Source of the DNA: CAWATZ01 sp963784995
GTDB lineage: Bacteria > Planctomycetota > Planctomycetia > Gemmatales > Gemmataceae
Assembly: GCA_963784995.1 (NCBI GenBank)
Contig: CAWATZ010000012.1
Coordinates: 248,001 to 312,000 of the forward strand
DNA: 64,000 nucleotides
Reading direction: 5' to 3'
How positions within the stretch are numbered: the first letter of the stretch is position 1; every line of letters begins with the position of its first letter. Shown here in pieces: positions 60,920 to 64,000 of the stretch. A program made the translations under genes and the position numbers. Under the pieces are notes generated by a model, which did not search any database, was not told where the DNA came from, and worked only from the letters and a program-made list of their open reading frames with translations.

Positions 60920-62126
60920 TCACGAGCCGCCGGGTTTATCCCGGCGGTGTGACCGCCGGGATAAACCCGGCGGCTCGTCGGTAGCGGACGCAGGAGAAAC
61001 GCCACCATCACCGCCCGCCAATCCAGCGGCCGGCTCGGGCTCGCCGCTGTCCCAGCGAACCGGCTGCGTTAGCTGCCGGGTGGGAAGCTCCGGCAAGGGG
61101 GCCGTCGCCGGCAGCAGCCCCGGCTCGGCGAAGATGTCCCGCGTGGTCTCCGGAGCCGGTAGGTCCGCCAGCCAATCCAGTCCGGCCGCGCTCAGACGCA
61201 GCTCGGATTCCGTCATTTCCAGCGCGCTGGTTGCCGGCTGGAGCCGGCTCTTGATCTCCTCGACCGTCCCCTTGAGCGCATCAATCCCATCCTGGATCTT
61301 GTCGAGGACCTGCTCGCTCAAGCGGCGTTTGTCCAGCGTCTGGTCCACGCCCATGCTGAACCGCTGCCAGGCGGGCGAGTCGGTCGTTGTCGGTCTGCAC
61401 CTCCACCGCGACCTCGAGTTCCTGGCCTGGCTGTCCTTCCTCGCTGCTGCCGACGTTCCCGGCCTGGCCCTGTGTCCGGGGCTGGAACAGCGCGAAGCCC
61501 GCCGCGGGCGGAGTCGTGGCCTGGCTGGAGTTGCTGCTGGACTGGCCCTGCGGCACACTGGCGGGGAGCAGGACCGCCACGATCAGGTAGTTGGTCCCGG
61601 GCAGGCTGGCCGGCTGGGTCACCGTCGTGGCTGCCGGGGTGATGCTCAGATTGATCTGCCCGGCTGCCGGGTTCCCGGCAACGTCCACCACCACGGAGCT
61701 GTTGGGTTGCGGCGTCTGCGTTTGGGTGGAAGGGTTGTCCGCGGTCAGGCCGGCGCCGCTGGCCTGGAAAAACATGGTTGTGCCACGGTGCTGGGTCCGA
61801 ACGGCGGTGTGGGTATCGGTGATCAGCTCGAACCGGCCGTTCTCGAAGCCGAAGAACGCCAGCGCATGCTGACGGGTCAGCGACACCTGGTCGCCGTCTT
61901 GCAGGGCGCGGAGGAGAGCGCCCGTCACCGCATGAACCGTGCCATCGGTGTGTACCGCGTAGAACTGCCCGGGGGTCAGGGTCACCTCAAGGGGGACCGG
62001 GGATGTGACAGACTGTTGCTGGGCACCGAAGGTCAGGGGAAGGGCCGGGGGAAGGGTAGCGGCCGAGGTCAGCGCCAGACGATCCTCCAGCGGCTCAAGC
62101 TGGGGGCGATACCAGGACCGCTTCAT
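60920..62126 (-). CDS. Exported protein with LE-PLE-R motif, one frameshift, palindrome-derived C-terminus
   Basis: ATG 62126 behind GGAGAGAGGAGGA. N-terminus QLEPLEDRLALTSAATLPPA is the planctomycete export motif. The mature part is beta-rich (TLTPGQFYAVHTDGTVHAVT, QHALAFFGFENGRFELITDT) with a Thr/Gln/Pro-rich linker. Near 61375 the frame breaks and continues as DSPAWQRFSMGVDQTLDKRR with a helical stretch (LSEQVLDKIQDGIDALKGTV). The last residues GLSRRSHRRDKPGGS come from the palindrome at 60923-60977. No family recognised. Precedes no obvious partner; the TPR gene upstream is on the same strand, 26 bp apart. Confidence 0.7.
60923..60977. repeat. Perfect 25-bp-arm palindrome at a gene 3' end
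   Basis: Arms 60923-60947 and 60953-60977 (cgagccgccgggtttatccc at the left) with a 5-base loop. It encodes the last codons of the LE-PLE protein and could terminate its transcript. Confidence 0.95.
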
Positions 62127-62152
62127 GATCGTCCTCCTCTCTCCTTTCCGTT

Positions 62153-64000
62153 TCAGCGATTGCTCTGCCCGTAATAGCGAGCGAGTTCAGCATAAGGGGC
62201 CAATTTGCGGAGCGCTGCCAGGGCCGGATCGGTCTGCACCTGCTCACGCCAAAACGCCGTCCGCTGCTCCTGCGGCACCTCCTCCAGCGTCCGCCGCAGA
62301 CAGCGCAGGGCCCTGGTTTCCGCCAGCGCCAGCCGCTGGGCCGCCAGCGCCGTTCGGTTGGCGCGTGCCTCCACTTCGAGCAGGACGACCGCCTGGGCCC
62401 AGATCCGGGTCAGGTTGTACAGCAAGCGATCGTTCAGCGGTCCCTGTTTCTCCGCCGCCTCGGCATCGGCCAGGGCCGCGTCCAGTTGCTTGAGTCGAAT
62501 GCGGGCGTTGCCGCGGCCAGCCAGGGCGTCGGCGCTGGTCGGGTCCGCCTTCAGGCAGACCTCGAAATCGTCCAGCGCCAGCCGGGCCGCGTCGGTCATC
62601 AGATAGGCCCAGGCGCGGGCGCTGCGGGTCACTCGGTCTGTCGGGTCCAGACGCAGAGCGACGCTGTAATTGTCGATGGCGGCCGACAGCTGACCCGCCC
62701 GGGCATGGATCAGGCCGCGTTCCTGGAAGACCTCCGCCGGCGGCTCTCGCGTCCCGGCCAGATAGCGATCCAGCGCCTGACCCGCCTCGGTGATGCGGTT
62801 CAGCTGAAGCAGCGTCCGGGCCCGGTAACGCTGGACCTGGGCCAGGTCGGGTTTGAGCTGCACCGCGCGGTCGAAGCGGGCCAGGGCCGCCGCATACTCG
62901 TGCTCGCGGTGCAGCAACTGCCCCAGCTCCACCAGAGTGCGGACCAGCAGTTCCGATTTACTGTCCTTCGGCTCCAGGGCGATGGCCCGCTCGAAGTCGG
63001 CCCGGGCCCGGGCACGCTGGCCGCGCTCCAGCCATAGCCGGGCCCGGGCCTCGTACAACTCCGGCAGCTCGAGGCGCTCGCTGGATCGCCTGGTTCATGG
63101 CCGTCAAGGCGGCCTCGGGCTTGCCGGCTCCCTGAAGCGCCTGAGCCAGGTTGACGTAGGCCGGATACGCCGCTGGGTTGAGCCGGATCGCCTCCTCCAG
63201 GTCGCGAATCGCCTCCGCCCAGCGTTTGCGGCGAATCAGCAGGACGCCCCGATTGGCCAGACCGACGTAGCGCGCCGGCTTGTCCAGGTCCTGGGCCAGG
63301 GCCCGGTCGAAATCGGCCTGGGCGGCGTTGAACTCGACCTCGGCCGCGTGCTGGTACGTCCGGACCAGCTCGGTGTTGGGCTTTTTGACCTGGGCGACCT
63401 GCTCCGCTTCCTGCGCGGCCCGGAAACCCAGCTCGGTGGCCGCCAGGCCACGCACCAGCAGCGGCCAGACAAACGTCGGCCGGCGGTTCAGGCACACTGT
63501 CAAATCCTCCTTGCCCTCCAGCCACCGGCCCGCCCGCAGATGACACAACGCCCGGACGTACCTCGCCCAGAAATGGTTCTGCTGCTGCCGCAACACCTCC
63601 TCGCCGTCCCGGCTGGCCAGCTCGTACTGCCCGGCCTGGTAATGCTCCAGCTCCGCCAGGAACCAGTCGAGCACTCCCAGCGGTGCGTTGCCCTCTGCAT
63701 CTGCAACCCTGGCGGCACCGTCCTTCTTTCCCTCGCTCTGGGCCAGGTAGCGGGCTTTGCGGCGCTGGTACGTCCTCGTTTCCAGACCCAGCGCCGCGGC
63801 CCGGTCCAGCAGGGCCAGAGCGTTCTTCGCCCCCTGCCGGCTCTGTTCTTCGGATCGGGGTTGACCAGGCATCCCAGTGGCCTCGATCTCCGCCCAGATC
63901 AGCAGCAGCTCGTAGCACCCGGCCTTCAGACTGCGATGGTCGGCAGCGCTCAGGTAAGGCCGATCGCGCTTCAGCAGGGCCAGCCCCTCAGCTGGAGTTG
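62153..64000 (-). CDS. TPR protein, 5' end beyond window; one frameshift (likely C-terminus of a protein kinase/TPR protein)
   Basis: Frame open from the right edge (TPAEGLALLKRDRPYLSAAD) with no start inside the window. Then a series of TPRs: NHFWARYVRALCHLRAGRWL, YVGLANRGVLLIRRKRWAEA, AYPAYVNLAQALQGAGKPEA. Near 63077 the frame breaks and continues as ELYEARARLWLERGQRARAR, with more TPRs to SAWAYLMT-type helices, ending LAPYAELARYYGQSNR at 62153. Over 600 residues are visible. In Gemmata relatives this arrangement is often the C-terminal sensor part of a Ser/Thr protein kinase; the kinase domain would lie to the right, outside the window. Confidence 0.78.

Noticed and set aside
1..64000. tRNA or rRNA genes
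   Set aside because: Scanning intergenic regions by eye I found no cloverleaf with a T-loop consensus and no rRNA sequence; a covariance search would be needed to be certain.

Overview
The window is high-GC bacterial DNA and most likely comes from a planctomycete of the Gemmataceae type. The evidence is the set of families seen together: the Gemmata-type N-terminal repeat-companion domain (TIGR02996-like) on an LRR protein and on a SUMF1 protein; a DUF1501 protein paired with a cytochrome-c/DUF1549/DUF1553 (PSD1) protein; a DUF1559 prepilin-like protein next to a small lipoprotein; several exported proteins with an N-terminal LE-x-LE-x-R motif; and many palindromic repeats between and inside genes. 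No rRNA, tRNA, integrase, transposase or CRISPR array was found.

Layout, left to right. 1-1364: two minus-strand hypothetical genes, one cut by the edge. 1828-5735: a LamG/purple-acid-phosphatase-like phosphoesterase convergent with a secreted nitrilase-superfamily hydrolase, then a YflT-like stress protein. 5736-8734: repeat-rich DNA with a TPR protein between two ~127-bp direct repeats, and two small twin exported proteins. 8735-15646: a 2,089-residue Calx-beta/RHS protein with a lower-GC C-terminal tip and a lower-GC exported partner downstream. 15706-17359: a ParB-like protein and a small winged-helix-like protein. 17720-23922: a giant modular methyltransferase/GT4/(GT2-TPR)x3 glycosyltransferase, split by frameshifts. 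23931-27780: a DUF1559 protein, a broken lipoprotein gene and a tandem alpha/beta hydrolase. 28052-29382: a small SH3-like protein, a HEPN-like protein and an LRR fragment. 29485-35294: an ABC exporter pair, a thiolase, an Uma2 protein and the catalytic subunit of methylmalonyl-CoA mutase (acyl-CoA metabolism). 36260-42171: the operon coaX-mnmE-HEAT/propeller, then obg and a divergent MetK-like gene. 42370-49447: a small Tyr/Gly-rich exported protein, serC, an exported Pro/Ser-rich protein and the DUF1501/PSD1 pair. 49685-57552: small exported proteins, a DUF5678-like/aspartyl-protease-like pair, a large VWA protein, an LRR protein, and a PiT phosphate transporter with its DUF47 regulator. 57839-64000: a SUMF1 protein, tilS, a coiled-coil protein, four 95-bp tandem repeats, an LE-PLE exported protein and a TPR protein cut by the right edge.

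Two features colour the whole window. First, about 18 small indels break otherwise well-conserved reading frames, several at G/C homopolymers or GC dinucleotides. This looks more like residual consensus error than mass pseudogenisation, so I describe these as single genes with a frameshift. Second, long near-perfect palindromes sit between genes, supply stop codons, and in two cases lie in frame inside coding sequence (the G domain of MnmE and the linker of the giant glycosyltransferase).

The best candidates for new biology are the RHS locus (exchangeable-looking tip, exported partner and twin YD mini-proteins), the modular glycosyltransferase, the MetK-like paralogue that has lost the catalytic loop, and the protein-coding palindromes.
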